From Nocardia iowensis (GTDB taxonomy: Bacteria; Actinomycetota; Actinomycetes; Mycobacteriales; Mycobacteriaceae): a stretch of DNA of 64,000 bases. This document shows positions 47,166-57,035 of this stretch, piece by piece (within the stretch, counting starts at the first letter, position 1; the number at the start of each line of letters is the position of its first letter). Below the pieces are notes generated by a model. The model did not search any database. It was not told the DNA's origin and was given only the letters and a program-made list of their open reading frames with translations. The stretch is from positions 7,192,001 to 7,256,000 of the forward strand of contig NZ_CP078145.1 of NCBI RefSeq assembly GCF_019222765.1, written 5' to 3'. Position numbers and translations under genes: made by a program.

Positions 47166-48291
47166 CCGTGCGAGGCTAGCTCGGTTGACCTTGACTGCCT
47201 AGTGCCGATGACGGGCACTGAGCCTCTCCGGATCGGTCTAGGTTGTTCGGCACGGATCCGCCGATGGCCATACGCGCTGGTGGGACGTGGGGAATGGTCA
47301 TGGTCTGCACCGGGTTTCGGGGAGCGCGTGCGGTGATCGTGCCGACAGTCGGTGCGTCGGCGCGGGCAGTCTTGATGTTGCGCATTGGCTTCCGTCTTTC
47401 TCCTCGCGAGGCGATAATCGGTGTACGGGAACTGACGAGAGACTCACCGAGCGTCAGTCGTTACTTCTCGGGCAAGGTGCGCTAGACGGTCGGCGCTCCT
47501 CGAACGTGTGAAACGCTGCATGCAGCCCGTCCGCTCAGGTCCCTGAGCGAGCGGTTATCCAGTGGCCGGGAATCCCTCCGTGAGCCGCTGGTTCCATCGG
47601 CTCCCAGGTAACGACCGCCGACACCCAGCCGTGCCCTGGGGTCGAACGACAGCATCTCGTATCCCCCTGGGAGCGCGCCGAACAATCCACTCTCCGTGAG
47701 CTCGAGGAGGCTGAGTCAGCGCTGCGCACGTGCCCCGCTGTGAATTTCCGGATCTGGTGACAACGGCCAGTGAAAATTCCCACCGACGGCCAGCTACGTA
47801 TCCCGTAGGCGGCCAGTTGGCACAGTGTGGCTCATCGCCAGCAACTACCGCGAATATCCGCACATGCCGATGTGCGAGTGTTCGATCGGTCCTGATCAAG
47901 CGGCCGGTCGAACACCCTGAGAAGATCCGCTACTGCCGAGTTGAGTGCGTTCAGCTGGCCTGTCATCGGAACATCCGGATCTTGTCGCCGGTCGACGCTC
48001 GCGTATTCGACTGCCGGGTTGTGAGCGGACGCTGCACCGCTGGCGGCACTGCGCGCTGCCCCTCTCGACACGGAGAACGGGCCAGCACACCCATGCCGCC
48101 CGTTCTCAGCACGCATCCGTCCACACGCTGCAGCGATACACTCGCCCCGGAAGGGACGCGGTCGCCTGTTACGCCTCCGAGGTCATCTCAATGCTGGTGT
48201 GCCGTCACCGTGGAACCGGCCCGCGACGCCGTGACCGGCTCTGCTATGTCTGCCATCACCAGCGGCGTGATCACGGCAACGGCGAATCAGC
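47166..48291. other. 1.1 kb without a supported gene
   Basis: Only short ORFs on both strands with unconvincing starts are present, such as 47176-47385 minus and 47243-47485 plus. At 47926-47950 is a copy of a degenerate repeat (TCCGCTACTGCCG) that returns at 49356. It may be decayed mobile DNA. Confidence 0.6.
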
Positions 48292-48495
48292 TCACTGCAT
48301 GGTGACGTTCTTGGCCTGTGGACCCTTCGGACCCGCGACGGCGTCGAAAGTGACCAACTGGCCCTCTTCCAGCGTCATGTATCCCGAGGCGTTGACGTCC
48401 GAGTGGTGGACGAAGGTGTCCGGGCCTCCGTCGTCCGGGCTGATCATGCCGATGCCCTTTTCCGGGTTGAACCACTTCACTGTCCCTGTCGTCAT
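48292..48495 (-). CDS. csp: Cold-shock protein
   Basis: This 67-residue single cold-shock domain starts [15 protein letters not shown]1, usually KGFGFI, reads KGIGMI, so both aromatic Phe residues are lost; RNP2 (DTFVHHSD) keeps one Phe. It binds single-stranded nucleic acid as an RNA chaperone, perhaps with weaker stacking. Its place inside the element suggests a phage-carried copy. Confidence 0.92.
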   Translation of the reverse strand: MTTGTVKWFNPEKGIGMISPDDGGPDTFVHHSDVNASGYMTLEEGQLVTFDAVAGPKGPQAKNVTMQ

Positions 48496-48634
48496 GGTGC
48501 TTTCCTTTCCGTCGGTGTTTACAGCTCACGGCATGACCATCGCGCCCGCCTGCCGCGAGAGCATCAACTTCTTCGACGCGAGTGCTTGGCAGCCAGAGCC
48601 AAGCAGCCCACGACCGCGGATCCGCCGCCTGAAC

Positions 48635-49090
48635 TCAGCGATCGAAACTGACCACATCGGGTTCCTGGGACCAGTCCACGTTCCAGTACTCGTGCCCGAT
48701 GCCCCCGCGGCCTGGGGTCGCTCCCACGTGTATCTGGTTGGCGGCGCTGGGCACGGTGACCCGTGTGATCCCGCCTGTTCCTGTGTTGCGCATGGAGTCC
48801 CCGTCCGAGGCCGTGGTCTCGACGAGCGGAGTCGTGGATTCCTGGTTGTCCACGACGACATAGACGTCGTAGGGGCCGCGGTCGGGGGTTTTGGGAGTGG
48901 TCAGGGTGATATGCCAATCGTCGTCCACCGTGTAGTCCTGGACGTCGTGTTCCGGCCTTTTCGGGTAATGATGATTGCGGAAGAACACCCTGCTGGCCCC
49001 GGTGAAGCCGAAGCCGGTCACAGTGACCTTCTCCCCGCCGCTTTCCTGGACCATTGCGGGATACAGACCCTTGATGACTGCCGTGAACAT
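48635..49090 (-). CDS. IPT/TIG-domain protein
   Basis: This 151-residue protein has an immunoglobulin-like TIG domain (KVTVTGFGFTGASRVFF, 'DRGPYDVYVVVDN') and a C-terminal beta-rich part. AGAGGAG precedes the ATG at 49090. There is no signal peptide, so it may be a virion decoration protein exported by assembly rather than by Sec. The role is not known. Confidence 0.75.
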   Translation of the reverse strand: MFTAVIKGLYPAMVQESGGEKVTVTGFGFTGASRVFFRNHHYPKRPEHDVQDYTVDDDWHITLTTPKTPDRGPYDVYVVVDNQESTTPLVETTASDGDSMRNTGTGGITRVTVPSAANQIHVGATPGRGGIGHEYWNVDWSQEPDVVSFDR

Positions 49091-50287
49091 CAGCTACTCC
49101 TCTCATCGAGCGGATTCGAGCGAGGTTGCGTTAGCAGAGTGCCCAGCCAAGTCCAGGCCAATACTGCTCGCTGCTTCGTCAGACGATCCGCCGACCGGAC
49201 AGCACGGCGCGTGAACTGGTCTATCCGTCCAGGTTCAGCATCATTGCCCCGCGCCGAGGTAGAGCTTGTTCGCCTGGCTACCGGCCACCCCATTGAGATG
49301 CCCACTGATGGCAACCCCAGCCCGAACAGCCACGTTCGGCCGCGTCCGACGAACGTCCGCTACTGCCGCATGGCGCGCGTTGGCCAGGCCGTCCAATTTG
49401 GTTGGATGACAACGCTTCTCAACGTCCGTTCCTGTCGAGTTGAGTGCATCCCTTAGGGCTCCGAGCGAGGTCCGCGAAGCCTTCTCCGAACGCTGCGGGG
49501 AGCTCGAACAGCAGTTGCGGGACAGGCTTCATCCACCCGCCCGCGCACCTGTCGGGCTGATGCCGGACGGTGATACACGGGCAGAGCCGAACTCGGGAAC
49601 GGCGAACTGTACCCAAACAGTCCCTATGTCGGTTTTCGGCAGATAGGTGGCGCAGTAGTAGTCATGATGGGAGAGTGGGTGTTGGTAGCCAAGGCAATTC
49701 GCTACAGCTTCATCATCGAACTCCAGCTCCGGCAGCCGCATTCGTGGCTGTTCGAGTGTCGGTCCAACGACAACCAGCAGGAGGTGATCGATCGTGACCG
49801 CACAGCCAACTCCCGTCGGCGCCAACGAGTTCCAGGTGGCATTCGTCAATTGACGGATCCGGCTCCGGAGTAGCGCGCAGGACACTTGTTCGCGCAGAGC
49901 CCTCTCCTGCGTTCTGCGGGCCCTTTCAGCACTTCGACGACACGTTCGCGCTGTCGTCGCTGAGGCGACCGATGGGGTCTCGCCGGGCGGGAGCATAAAG
50001 CGGACAACCACTTTCGGGCGCTTCCTCCGCCGTGAGGCTGCGTGCCTGTGATAGGCCGACACGGCCCGCGCCCGTGTAGCGCAACGAATCTATATGCAGG
50101 GCAGGTGGTTCCGCACACCATAGGTAGTACCGGGTCTCATGGTTGCAGGGAAATCTGTCGCGCTCATCGAGACCCGCCACCGCGCCGGTCACGGAGTGCG
50201 CGGGGCCGGTCTGCACTGCAACATCCGTTTCCTGAGGGTTCTGTCACAGCATTGGACTCAGAATCCTCCATATTCGAAGGAGATCCA
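49091..50287. other. 1.2 kb without a supported gene, with degenerate repeats
   Basis: A minus-strand frame at 49529-50062 (177 residues, latter half DNA-binding-neutral and plausible) and a plus-strand frame at 49664-49873 overlap. Neither has a clear start or known domain. Repeat copies TCCGCTACTGCCG (49356) and GAGTTGAGTGCATC (49437) lie here, related to the copy at 47926. Confidence 0.5.
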
Positions 50288-51604
50288 ATGTCGAGGAAGT
50301 TTCCCAAGCCCCCCACCCCGTGCATGGAGGTGACCAACGGCAATTGGCAGAAATCGGTGGGAAGCTGGTCGTACCAGAACATGGATAAAATTCTCAGCAC
50401 CGAACCCATTCCCCGGATCCACGATGACAGCGACGTGGCGTCGCTACCGGATGCGGACTGGGTGGATCGTGACGAGATCCTCGATCTCGAGGTGACGCTG
50501 AAGAACAACGAGCGCTACACGGTACGGAAAATCATCGACGCCACCGACACCGACGGCTGGATCGTGCTGCGTGACAACAAGGTGGTCATCGAGCAGTACT
50601 TCGGGACGATGGCAGAGGATACGAGACATATCCTGATGTCGGTGACCAAACCGCTGACCGCGACCGTCGCCGGGATCCTGATGGAGCAAGAGAAGATGAC
50701 GACCCGCGGCGAATACATGCTCGAGCCCGACAAGAAGGTGAACGACTACGTGCCGGAATTGGGTGGTCCGAACTCAGGCTACAAGGGCGCCACCGTCCAG
50801 ACAGTGCTCGATATGCGTAGCGCCGTAAAATTCTCCGAGGACTACCTCGACCCCACCTCCGAGGTGCGGGAGATGGACGGCGCGTCCGGGTGGGCACCGC
50901 GGCCAAGTGATCAGTCACCGACAGCGGTCAAGCAGTTTCTCAGCAACATGAAGCTGGCCTCGGACCCGAAGCGGATACCGGGTTGCTTCGAGTACCGCAG
51001 TTGCGAAACCTACGTGATCGGCTGGGTCTGCGAGGCGGCCTACAAAATTGCCCGCGGGACGGATATGTCCTTCGCGCAGATAGCGTCTCAGCTGCTCTGG
51101 TCGAAACTCGGGGCCCAGCACGATGCCTACATCACCGTCGATGAAGAAGACACCGGGGGGTTCGACGGCGGCATCTGCGCCACCTTGCGTGACCTGGCCC
51201 GGTACGGGGCGATGATCTGCGGTGGCGGTAAATCACTACGCGGACACCGAGTGGTGTCGCAGAGATGGGTGGACGACGTCTTCAAAGGCGGCGACGCACA
51301 GGCTTTCGCGGACGGTCCGCGGTACAACGAACTCGACATGCCAGGTGGCAAGTTCCACAACATGTTCTGGTCACCCTCCAGCGATCGTAATGTGGTGATC
51401 GGCATCGGTATCCACGGCCAGATGCTCTACATCAACAAGGCCACCGGAACGGTCGGGGTGAAACTCTCCAGCTGGGCGCTGCCGGAGGAAGCCTGGAAAG
51501 GCGGATGGAAAGGCTTCTCCGCCTTGTCGATATTCCAAGAGATCGACACCCATCTGACCAGGTCGGCGGCTTCGAAGATTTCCGCCGGGGTAGCCGGCCG
51601 CTGA
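50288..51604 (+). CDS. Serine hydrolase, class C beta-lactamase family
   Basis: This 438-residue enzyme has the catalytic S-x-x-K in MSVTKPL (about residue 118) and a YRS segment (about 237) taking the place of the usual Y-x-N. It resembles 6-aminohexanoate-dimer hydrolases and related esterases rather than true lactamases. No signal peptide is visible. GAAGGAGATCCA precedes the ATG. The substrate is unknown; its place inside the element makes it cargo. Confidence 0.83.
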   Translation: MSRKFPKPPTPCMEVTNGNWQKSVGSWSYQNMDKILSTEPIPRIHDDSDVASLPDADWVDRDEILDLEVTLKNNERYTVRKIIDATDTDGWIVLRDNKVVIEQYFGTMAEDTRHILMSVTKPLTATVAGILMEQEKMTTRGEYMLEPDKKVNDYVPELGGPNSGYKGATVQTVLDMRSAVKFSEDYLDPTSEVREMDGASGWAPRPSDQSPTAVKQFLSNMKLASDPKRIPGCFEYRSCETYVIGWVCEAAYKIARGTDMSFAQIASQLLWSKLGAQHDAYITVDEEDTGGFDGGICATLRDLARYGAMICGGGKSLRGHRVVSQRWVDDVFKGGDAQAFADGPRYNELDMPGGKFHNMFWSPSSDRNVVIGIGIHGQMLYINKATGTVGVKLSSWALPEEAWKGGWKGFSALSIFQEIDTHLTRSAASKISAGVAGR

Positions 51605-51864
51605 AGTCCGGTCACCACGGTGAACCGGTCCATGCGACTGGTGACCGAATGCCGATGCGCCTCGAATCTGCGGGCGGCGGCCCGCGTGGACCGCCGCCCG
51701 CGCCGCGAGGATCTCCACGACTGTGCAGACCCGGGACAAGCCACTACTCCGGATGCTTGTCCGGCAACTGATCAACTGCGCGAGAAGGGACTCCGTGTTC
51801 GGCGTGGCGTGCCACATCTGGAGTGTTCGCGAAGATGCCCTAATACCAACTGAGAAGAGGGGCC

Positions 51865-52191
51865 ATGGATGTCATCGAGATCACCAGCCCGGAGCAGTTC
51901 GAGGAGATATTTCGCACGAACGACAAGGTCGCTACCCATTTCACGGCGACATGGCGTGGTCCCAGCAGGCTCATCAGCCCTGTGTTCGAGCAGTACCAGA
52001 ACATCGTGTTCGTGAGCGTCGATGTCGACAAGGTCGCACCGGTCGCGCAGAAGTACGGCTGCCGCACCACGCCAACCTTCATGATGTTCAAAAACGGAAA
52101 TAAGTCGGACGACCTGATGGGCCCCAACAAAGCTGGCCTCGAAGACAAGGTCAAGATGTTGGCGGGGGTGACCGTCACGCGGAAAACATGA
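51865..52191 (+). CDS. Thioredoxin-fold protein lacking the redox cysteines
   Basis: This 108-residue protein follows the thioredoxin outline (VIEITSPEQFEEIF, 'FVSVDVDKVAPVAQKYGCRTTPTFMMFKNG'), including the cis-Pro in TTPT. The active site WCGPC is WRGPS here, so both redox cysteines are lost and it cannot reduce disulphides. It could be a chaperone, binding or inhibitor protein; phage T7 uses host thioredoxin structurally. The real cause of the change is unknown. Confidence 0.85.
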   Translation: MDVIEITSPEQFEEIFRTNDKVATHFTATWRGPSRLISPVFEQYQNIVFVSVDVDKVAPVAQKYGCRTTPTFMMFKNGNKSDDLMGPNKAGLEDKVKMLAGVTVTRKT

Positions 52192-52363
52192 TCGCTGGTC
52201 GCGACGACCTTCACCCGGCCAGAAGCAACGTACGCTCATGCCGCGGAGCGCGCGTTGGTCGATCGTCCAGATACGTTGGTCGACAAGGCTTCCCAATGCA
52301 CGCAAATGCCGATGTTCGGACCGCCGCTCAACGTCCGTCGGGGTCAGTCGTACCCTCAAAAGG

Positions 52364-52864
52364 CTAGGGAACAGTCACCCAGGTGGCTTGCTGGCCGGAG
52401 ACTGAAGTGCCGAACAACTTCTGGTAGACACCTTCGTTGAGATCGAGATGGCAGCCGCACTCATCGATGATGGTGACGATCACTGACTTGCTTGGATCAC
52501 GCTTGCTGGTGACGCGCAGTTTGGTCCCGCAGTCCTTGCCGTTGAGGTGTCCTATGGCGGCTACCCGGGAATCTCGGGTGTACGGACCGGCGATCATGCA
52601 GTACCCCGAGCCGTTCGACGCAGGGGTGAAGTCGGTGTGCGAGACCGGCCCTTCGCCGGAGATGGCACGTGCTGGGGTGGTGACAGGGGGTGCGGTGATG
52701 GCGGGGAAGCCGGTGAACGACCCCGTAAGACCTTCCGGAATGTCGTGCGGCGCAGGAGACTGCGAGGGCGCCGTGACCGGGTCGGCACGGACGTCCGCGC
52801 CCCAGATGACCGAACCAGCCAGCACCAGGCCGACTGTGGCAAGGACCGCGATACCACGACCCAT
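52364..52864 (-). CDS. Secreted double-psi beta-barrel (expansin/RlpA-like) protein
   Basis: This 166-residue protein has a signal peptide (VLATVGLVLAGSVIWGADVRA) and a Pro-rich linker. A C-terminal DPBB domain follows (NGKDCGTKLRVTSKRD, 'VIVTIIDECGCHLDLNEGVY'). Such proteins bind or loosen peptidoglycan, and the Asp in IDECG corresponds to the conserved DPBB acid. The ATG at 52864 follows an AGAGAGGG stretch; the frame continues upstream without a better start. Confidence 0.78.
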   Translation of the reverse strand: MGRGIAVLATVGLVLAGSVIWGADVRADPVTAPSQSPAPHDIPEGLTGSFTGFPAITAPPVTTPARAISGEGPVSHTDFTPASNGSGYCMIAGPYTRDSRVAAIGHLNGKDCGTKLRVTSKRDPSKSVIVTIIDECGCHLDLNEGVYQKLFGTSVSGQQATWVTVP

Positions 52865-53099
52865 GAGGTGTTCCCTCTCTCCGTCGGACGATGGGGACAC
52901 CAGTATGGCGGGTCCATCACACCGGCAGGCCGGAACGAAACGCTCACGTCTCACGCCCACCCCCGCCAAGCGCGATAAACGCAGCAACCATCCGGACGAG
53001 GCACACCGCGGGAACGAGCGGTAATGCCGCGTACCAAGCATCCCTCCACAGCGCGATCGTTTGCTGTCGGATTGCCCGGTCAGCCATAGGTCCCCGCTA

Positions 53100-53133
53100 G
53101 GTGGCCGCCAGGGGGAAATTTCAACTGGCCACC
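53100..53133. terminator. Possible terminator or boundary of the tail operon
   Basis: A 7-bp inverted repeat (GGTGGCC / GGCCACC) with a 20-base loop lies downstream of the last leftward tail gene. No T-tract follows on the minus strand, so termination is only a guess. Confidence 0.3.
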
Positions 53134-53191
53134 CAGAATCTGGATCGGGGTTTCGTGGGCGAGCAGCGTCGAGATCACCGCGCAGCTGCGG

Positions 53192-53518
53192 CTACCTGTC
53201 GTGGATGACCGGTCCACGAAACCAGCAGTACGGCAGTCGTGTGCCTGGACAGTTGACATACAGGTAGTAGGTGGTGTGGGTTTCTCGTCCGATGACCCGG
53301 CTGTGATCGGGTTCTATGAGGTATTCGACGGCCAGTGCGGTGATGGTGGTGGCGTGCCATGTGGTGAGCAGCTCGTCATCGGTGTCGTAGATATCGATCC
53401 ATGAGGTCGTCCCGTACGGCAACGGATTGTCGGCGACCTCAAACCGCTGGGTGAACGCCGCGCCGCGGGTGAGGACGAGCGTGTACTTGTTGGGGCGATA
53501 CCCGAGGTAGTCGGCCAT
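53192..53518 (-). CDS. Phage LtfC/p132/Gp6-like beta-sandwich protein
   Basis: This is a 108-residue phage structural protein (MADYLGYRPNKYTLVLTRGA, 'FTQRFEVADNPLPYGT'), recognised as the LtfC-like beta-sandwich family of actinophage tail modules. GGAGGTCCC precedes the ATG at 53518; the longer frame to 53632 is not needed. It is the last gene of the leftward late operon in the window. Confidence 0.75.
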   Translation of the reverse strand: MADYLGYRPNKYTLVLTRGAAFTQRFEVADNPLPYGTTSWIDIYDTDDELLTTWHATTITALAVEYLIEPDHSRVIGRETHTTYYLYVNCPGTRLPYCWFRGPVIHDR

Positions 53519-53543
53519 GGGACCTCCAGGCTGACGGGACATT

Positions 53544-54479
53544 TCAGTCGTAGGAGACCCAGCAGGTTCGGCCGGTGTCGTCGCGTCGTACGCGCCCGAA
53601 GGGGACGTCGGCGAAGTGGATGCCGAAGGCAAGGTCGCCGCTGTCAGCGAGCCGGTCTACCAGCCGACGTCGATGGAACACAGCTTCGTGCTGGTCGTAG
53701 TCGGAGCCGGACACCCAATCCGGGTGGGCGACTTGGACCGGCGAGTGCAGGGCATCGCCGAAAACGATCATGCGGCGACCCCGAGACCGGATCACGTATG
53801 CGGTGTGACCGGTGGAGTGACCAGGAATCATCATCGCGTGTACACCGGGGAAGATCCTGGCACCGTGGGTAATCGGGTGGACTTGGCCTGCGATGGTATC
53901 GAGGACCTGCCGGTTCAGGACGCTGCCTTTCGCCCAGCCGGGGAACGTAGCGATCATCGCTGGGGTCAGCGAGCGCCACCAGTTCCATTCGTATTCACCG
54001 ATATGGATGCGCGCGCCATGAAATGGAGGCCGATCGTTTCCGGGGGCTGAGCACAGTGTCCAGCCGAGGTGGTCGAAGTGCAGGTGAGTGATGGCGATGG
54101 AGTCGATGCGGCCCAGGCCGTCGACGCGGGCGAGATTGTCCAGCAGACGGCCCGAGATCATGGCGCCGGTCATCGGGTTGGCGGGGTTGTCAGGCAGGAT
54201 GATCGGCCCGGCTCCAGTGTCGATGAGCAGCGCGCGGCGGCCACGCTGCACGAGCAGGCCACCGAGCCCGGCGACGAGATTGCCGTTCGCGTCGAGGTAT
54301 TCGGCGTTGGCAGTCCAGTCGTGGTCGGTGGTGTCGGGCAGCCAGCCGCGGGGTTTGAGGCCGACGTGGCCGTCAGGGATGTAGGTGAGCCGGAAGCAGC
54401 CGAAGCGGATGGTGCGCAGCCGTGGTGGCTGGCGGAGCCGTTCGGTGTCATCGTGTGTCGGGCAGGGTGTTTCGGGCAT
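53544..54479 (-). CDS. Metallo-beta-lactamase-fold hydrolase
   Basis: This 311-residue MBL protein has the zinc ligand motif THLHFDHLGW, the third His in PGHSTGHT and Asp/His in FGDALHS. It resembles quorum-quenching lactonase or esterase-type MBL enzymes. It is not a normal tail protein but sits between two tail-operon genes on the same strand, so it is probably cargo transcribed with the late genes. The substrate is unknown. Confidence 0.87.
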   Translation of the reverse strand: MPETPCPTHDDTERLRQPPRLRTIRFGCFRLTYIPDGHVGLKPRGWLPDTTDHDWTANAEYLDANGNLVAGLGGLLVQRGRRALLIDTGAGPIILPDNPANPMTGAMISGRLLDNLARVDGLGRIDSIAITHLHFDHLGWTLCSAPGNDRPPFHGARIHIGEYEWNWWRSLTPAMIATFPGWAKGSVLNRQVLDTIAGQVHPITHGARIFPGVHAMMIPGHSTGHTAYVIRSRGRRMIVFGDALHSPVQVAHPDWVSGSDYDQHEAVFHRRRLVDRLADSGDLAFGIHFADVPFGRVRRDDTGRTCWVSYD

Positions 54480-54512
54480 GGATGTCCTGTCGAGTGCGCG
54501 GGTGCGGGGTGG

Positions 54513-55310
54513 TCAGCCGAGGAGGAACCAGGGCCACCAGTGGTTGGTTCCGAGGTGGGCTGCGGTGATGAACGGTGGCGGGAATGGGAGGCCGGGGCCG
54601 TTGCCGCCGCCGTTGTAGCCGCGGGTCCAGTAGTAGGGGTGGGTGGGTTGGGTGCCCCAGGGCTGGTTGATGATCCAGCGCGCTACGGAGGCCAGTTTGT
54701 AGCCGATGCCGAAGTAGTTGGCCAGGAACCCGACGCCGTAGATGTCGCCTTGGCGGGCGTTGATGGTGGGTATGTCCCACCGGTATTGGGTGGAGGCGTA
54801 GTTGAGGACGGTTTTGATGTCGCCGCTGTCCCAGATCAGCGACAGGTCGCCGTTGTCTTGGTTGAGGCTGTAGACGGCGACGAAGGCGTTGTTGATGAAT
54901 GACCATCCGGCGGGGCCGATGATGAGTCCGACTTGGCGGTATTCGCGGTCTCGGGTTGCGCGTATCATGCCGATTTCCAATGCGCCGGTGGCGGGTTGGT
55001 AGAACGGCGGTTGGTTCAGCTTTCCGTCTTCGTTGGGCTGGCGGGCGAGCAGGGCGAGGGGGAAGGTGGTGTCGTCGGTGGCGGTGAGGTTGGCCCACAG
55101 CGGGATGTCGGTGGGGATCTCGTCGTAGGTGGGACGGGCCTGGATGGGTTGGCGGACTTCGCGGCGGTGGGTGTTCTGTGCGCCGGTGTAGGCACCGATG
55201 ACGCCGGAGCGGATGGCGGCTTTTGCGTCCTCGGGTGATTGGTCCTGGAACCTGCGGAAGGCACCGAGGTTCCAGGATCCGTCGGGGATGGGCTTGTTCG
55301 GTGTGGTCAC
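54513..55310 (-). CDS. Phage minor tail protein
   Basis: This 265-residue protein, GTG start at 55310 overlapping the preceding stop (GTGA), has no enzyme motif. 'SPEDAKAAIRSGVIGAYTGAQ' and a Gly/Pro/Trp-rich C-terminus (YNGGGNGPGLPFPPP, 'NHWWPWFLLG') are typical of actinophage minor tail or adsorption proteins. A host-recognition role is likely from position only. Confidence 0.6.
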   Translation of the reverse strand: MTTPNKPIPDGSWNLGAFRRFQDQSPEDAKAAIRSGVIGAYTGAQNTHRREVRQPIQARPTYDEIPTDIPLWANLTATDDTTFPLALLARQPNEDGKLNQPPFYQPATGALEIGMIRATRDREYRQVGLIIGPAGWSFINNAFVAVYSLNQDNGDLSLIWDSGDIKTVLNYASTQYRWDIPTINARQGDIYGVGFLANYFGIGYKLASVARWIINQPWGTQPTHPYYWTRGYNGGGNGPGLPFPPPFITAAHLGTNHWWPWFLLG

Positions 55311-55597
55311 AGTTCGGCAGTGAGCCAATCCGGGATAGCCGGTGCCTCAGGCGGTTTCACGTCCGGAGCGCGCTGTGCGAGCAGGCCGTTGAGTTCGTCC
55401 CGGTGATGGAGCAGGGTCCGGATGAGGCGCACCATGGTGCGGAAGCGTTCGATGTCGGTGCGGTCTTGGGTTTCCAGTTCGGTGACGCGGTCGCGGAGTT
55501 TTCGGACTTGTCCGGCTTGGCGGGCGGTGAAGGCGCCGATGACGGTGGCCAGCGCGACTCCGAATGCTTGGACGACCTCGGCGTTGAGCCATCCCAT
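55307..55597 (-). CDS. Small membrane protein, possible holin
   Basis: This 96-residue protein has one N-terminal hydrophobic helix (VVQAFGVALATVIGAFTA) and a charged coiled coil (QVRKLRDRVTELETQDRTDI). The size and its place just after the endolysin in transcription order fit a holin or Rz-like partner, but no family signature is visible. It starts three bases beyond the endolysin stop. Confidence 0.6.
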   Translation of the reverse strand: MGWLNAEVVQAFGVALATVIGAFTARQAGQVRKLRDRVTELETQDRTDIERFRTMVRLIRTLLHHRDELNGLLAQRAPDVKPPEAPAIPDWLTAEL

Positions 55598-55600
55598 CGC

Positions 55601-57004
55601 CTACTCCGTCTCCTGGGCGCGGTGACGGCCTGCGTAGGGGTCGGAGTCGAGGTGTTCGAGGATCGTCTGGATCTTGTTCTGGACCTGGCCGAGCACGGTG
55701 GTGACGGCGTCGATCTTGTCGTGCGCGGCTGCGACGGAGTCGACTACGGACTTGCCGTCGAGTTGGGGCCAGCCGGTGGGGTCCAGGCCAGGGCCGGGCT
55801 GGTGACGGGAGTCGGGGCCGGCGAGCTGGTCGACGACCCAGGAGGCGTGCATGTCGAGGGAGGCGAGTAGGTCGGCGAGGGTGACGGGGTTGCCGTCTTT
55901 GTTGATGATGATGTCGGTGAGCTGCATATCGGGGTCCTTTCTGAACAGGCGTTTGAGCTGATCGCGGCCGCCGCGGATGGCGTTGACGTCGATGAGTTGG
56001 CCGCTGATCGCGGCGGTGGAGGAGAACTGGAGGATGGCGATGTCCTTGCCGCCCATCGGTTCCCAGCCGGGATGGTTGTCGCCGGGGTAGAGCTGGGCGG
56101 GGGTGGCGGTGCCGGTGACGTAGTGGCTGTTCCAGATCGGCACCGGCAGTCCGGACAGATCCGGACAGCCCATGTTGTCGCGCCAGTACCAGCGGGGCAG
56201 ATAGATCGGCAGCAGCTCGAATCCGCGGGCGGTGATGGCCTCGACACGTGCGAGCAGGTCAGCCAGAGATGGGGTGCCGGTGAGGTCTTCGTAGTCGATC
56301 TGGATTGGCACCGTCGTGTCGGCGTAGGAGGTTAGGGCGTCGGCCTCGGTGTCGGGGTGGGTGTCGAGGCGGCAGTAGACGTAGCCACCCCAGTACTGGA
56401 AGTGGGTGGGCATTTGCTCGCGGGCTCGTGGCCAGTAGGGGTCTTGCCAGGTGCCTTCGGAGATCTTGTGGGTTGCGTAGGTCATGCCTTCGGCGGCCGC
56501 GCGGGCGAAGTCGAACTCGCCTTGGTGGTTGCTGATGTCGATGCCGAACTCGGTCAATAGGTCTCCTTGCGTGGTTGGGTAGGTCGCGCCGTCGAGCTGC
56601 GGCAGCGGGTCGAGGCGGTCGGGGCCTGGGGGGCTGAGGACGCTGCGGTGCCATTCGAGGTGCAGGTGGGGGGCGACGTTGCCGTTGCGGGTGCGGTCGG
56701 GTTCTATCGCCGCGATTGGTTGCCCGGCCTCGACGCGCTGGCTTAGCTCGACGTGGGGGCGGACGTGGCCGTAGACGGTGGTCCCGGCCCCGTCAGCATC
56801 GGGATGGTCGATCACCACCCAGTGGCCGAATCCTCGGGCCGGACCGGCGCGGACGACGGTGCCGCCCTGGCAGGCGTAGACCGTCAGCCCGGCGGAACCG
56901 CCGGGCCAGCCGAAGTCGGCACCGAAATGCCAACCGTCTTCGCGTGGCCCGAAGGGTGAGGTCACGAGGTGACCTCGCGGCAGCGGCCAGTATCGTGCAT
57001 GCAT
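55601..57004 (-). CDS. Endolysin: M23 peptidase plus GH25 lysozyme
   Basis: This 467-residue lysin starts at the ATG at 57004, with AGAAGGAG upstream. Residues about 1-135 form an M23 metallopeptidase domain (HFGADFG, 'GHVRPH', HLHLEWH). Residues about 150-340 form a glycoside hydrolase 25 lysozyme (FGIDISNHQGEFDFARA, IDYED). A C-terminal part of about 120 residues probably targets the wall. Two cutting domains on peptide and sugar bonds make this a complete lysin for the thick actinomycete wall. Confidence 0.9.
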   Translation of the reverse strand: MHARYWPLPRGHLVTSPFGPREDGWHFGADFGWPGGSAGLTVYACQGGTVVRAGPARGFGHWVVIDHPDADGAGTTVYGHVRPHVELSQRVEAGQPIAAIEPDRTRNGNVAPHLHLEWHRSVLSPPGPDRLDPLPQLDGATYPTTQGDLLTEFGIDISNHQGEFDFARAAAEGMTYATHKISEGTWQDPYWPRAREQMPTHFQYWGGYVYCRLDTHPDTEADALTSYADTTVPIQIDYEDLTGTPSLADLLARVEAITARGFELLPIYLPRWYWRDNMGCPDLSGLPVPIWNSHYVTGTATPAQLYPGDNHPGWEPMGGKDIAILQFSSTAAISGQLIDVNAIRGGRDQLKRLFRKDPDMQLTDIIINKDGNPVTLADLLASLDMHASWVVDQLAGPDSRHQPGPGLDPTGWPQLDGKSVVDSVAAAHDKIDAVTTVLGQVQNKIQTILEHLDSDPYAGRHRAQETE

Positions 57005-57035
57005 ACGGAACTCCTTCTGTCGGAGCTGGTTTCGA

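Noticed and set aside
47176..47385. 69-residue minus-strand ORF
   Set aside because: Ribosome binding site is too far from the start and no recognisable sequence is present.
49529..50062. 177-residue minus-strand ORF
   Set aside because: The first half is basic and irregular and there is no clear start; only the second half looks protein-like, so it was left as unproven.
53100..53133. Second attachment site
   Set aside because: The short inverted repeat has no similarity to the tRNA-fMet 39-mer.
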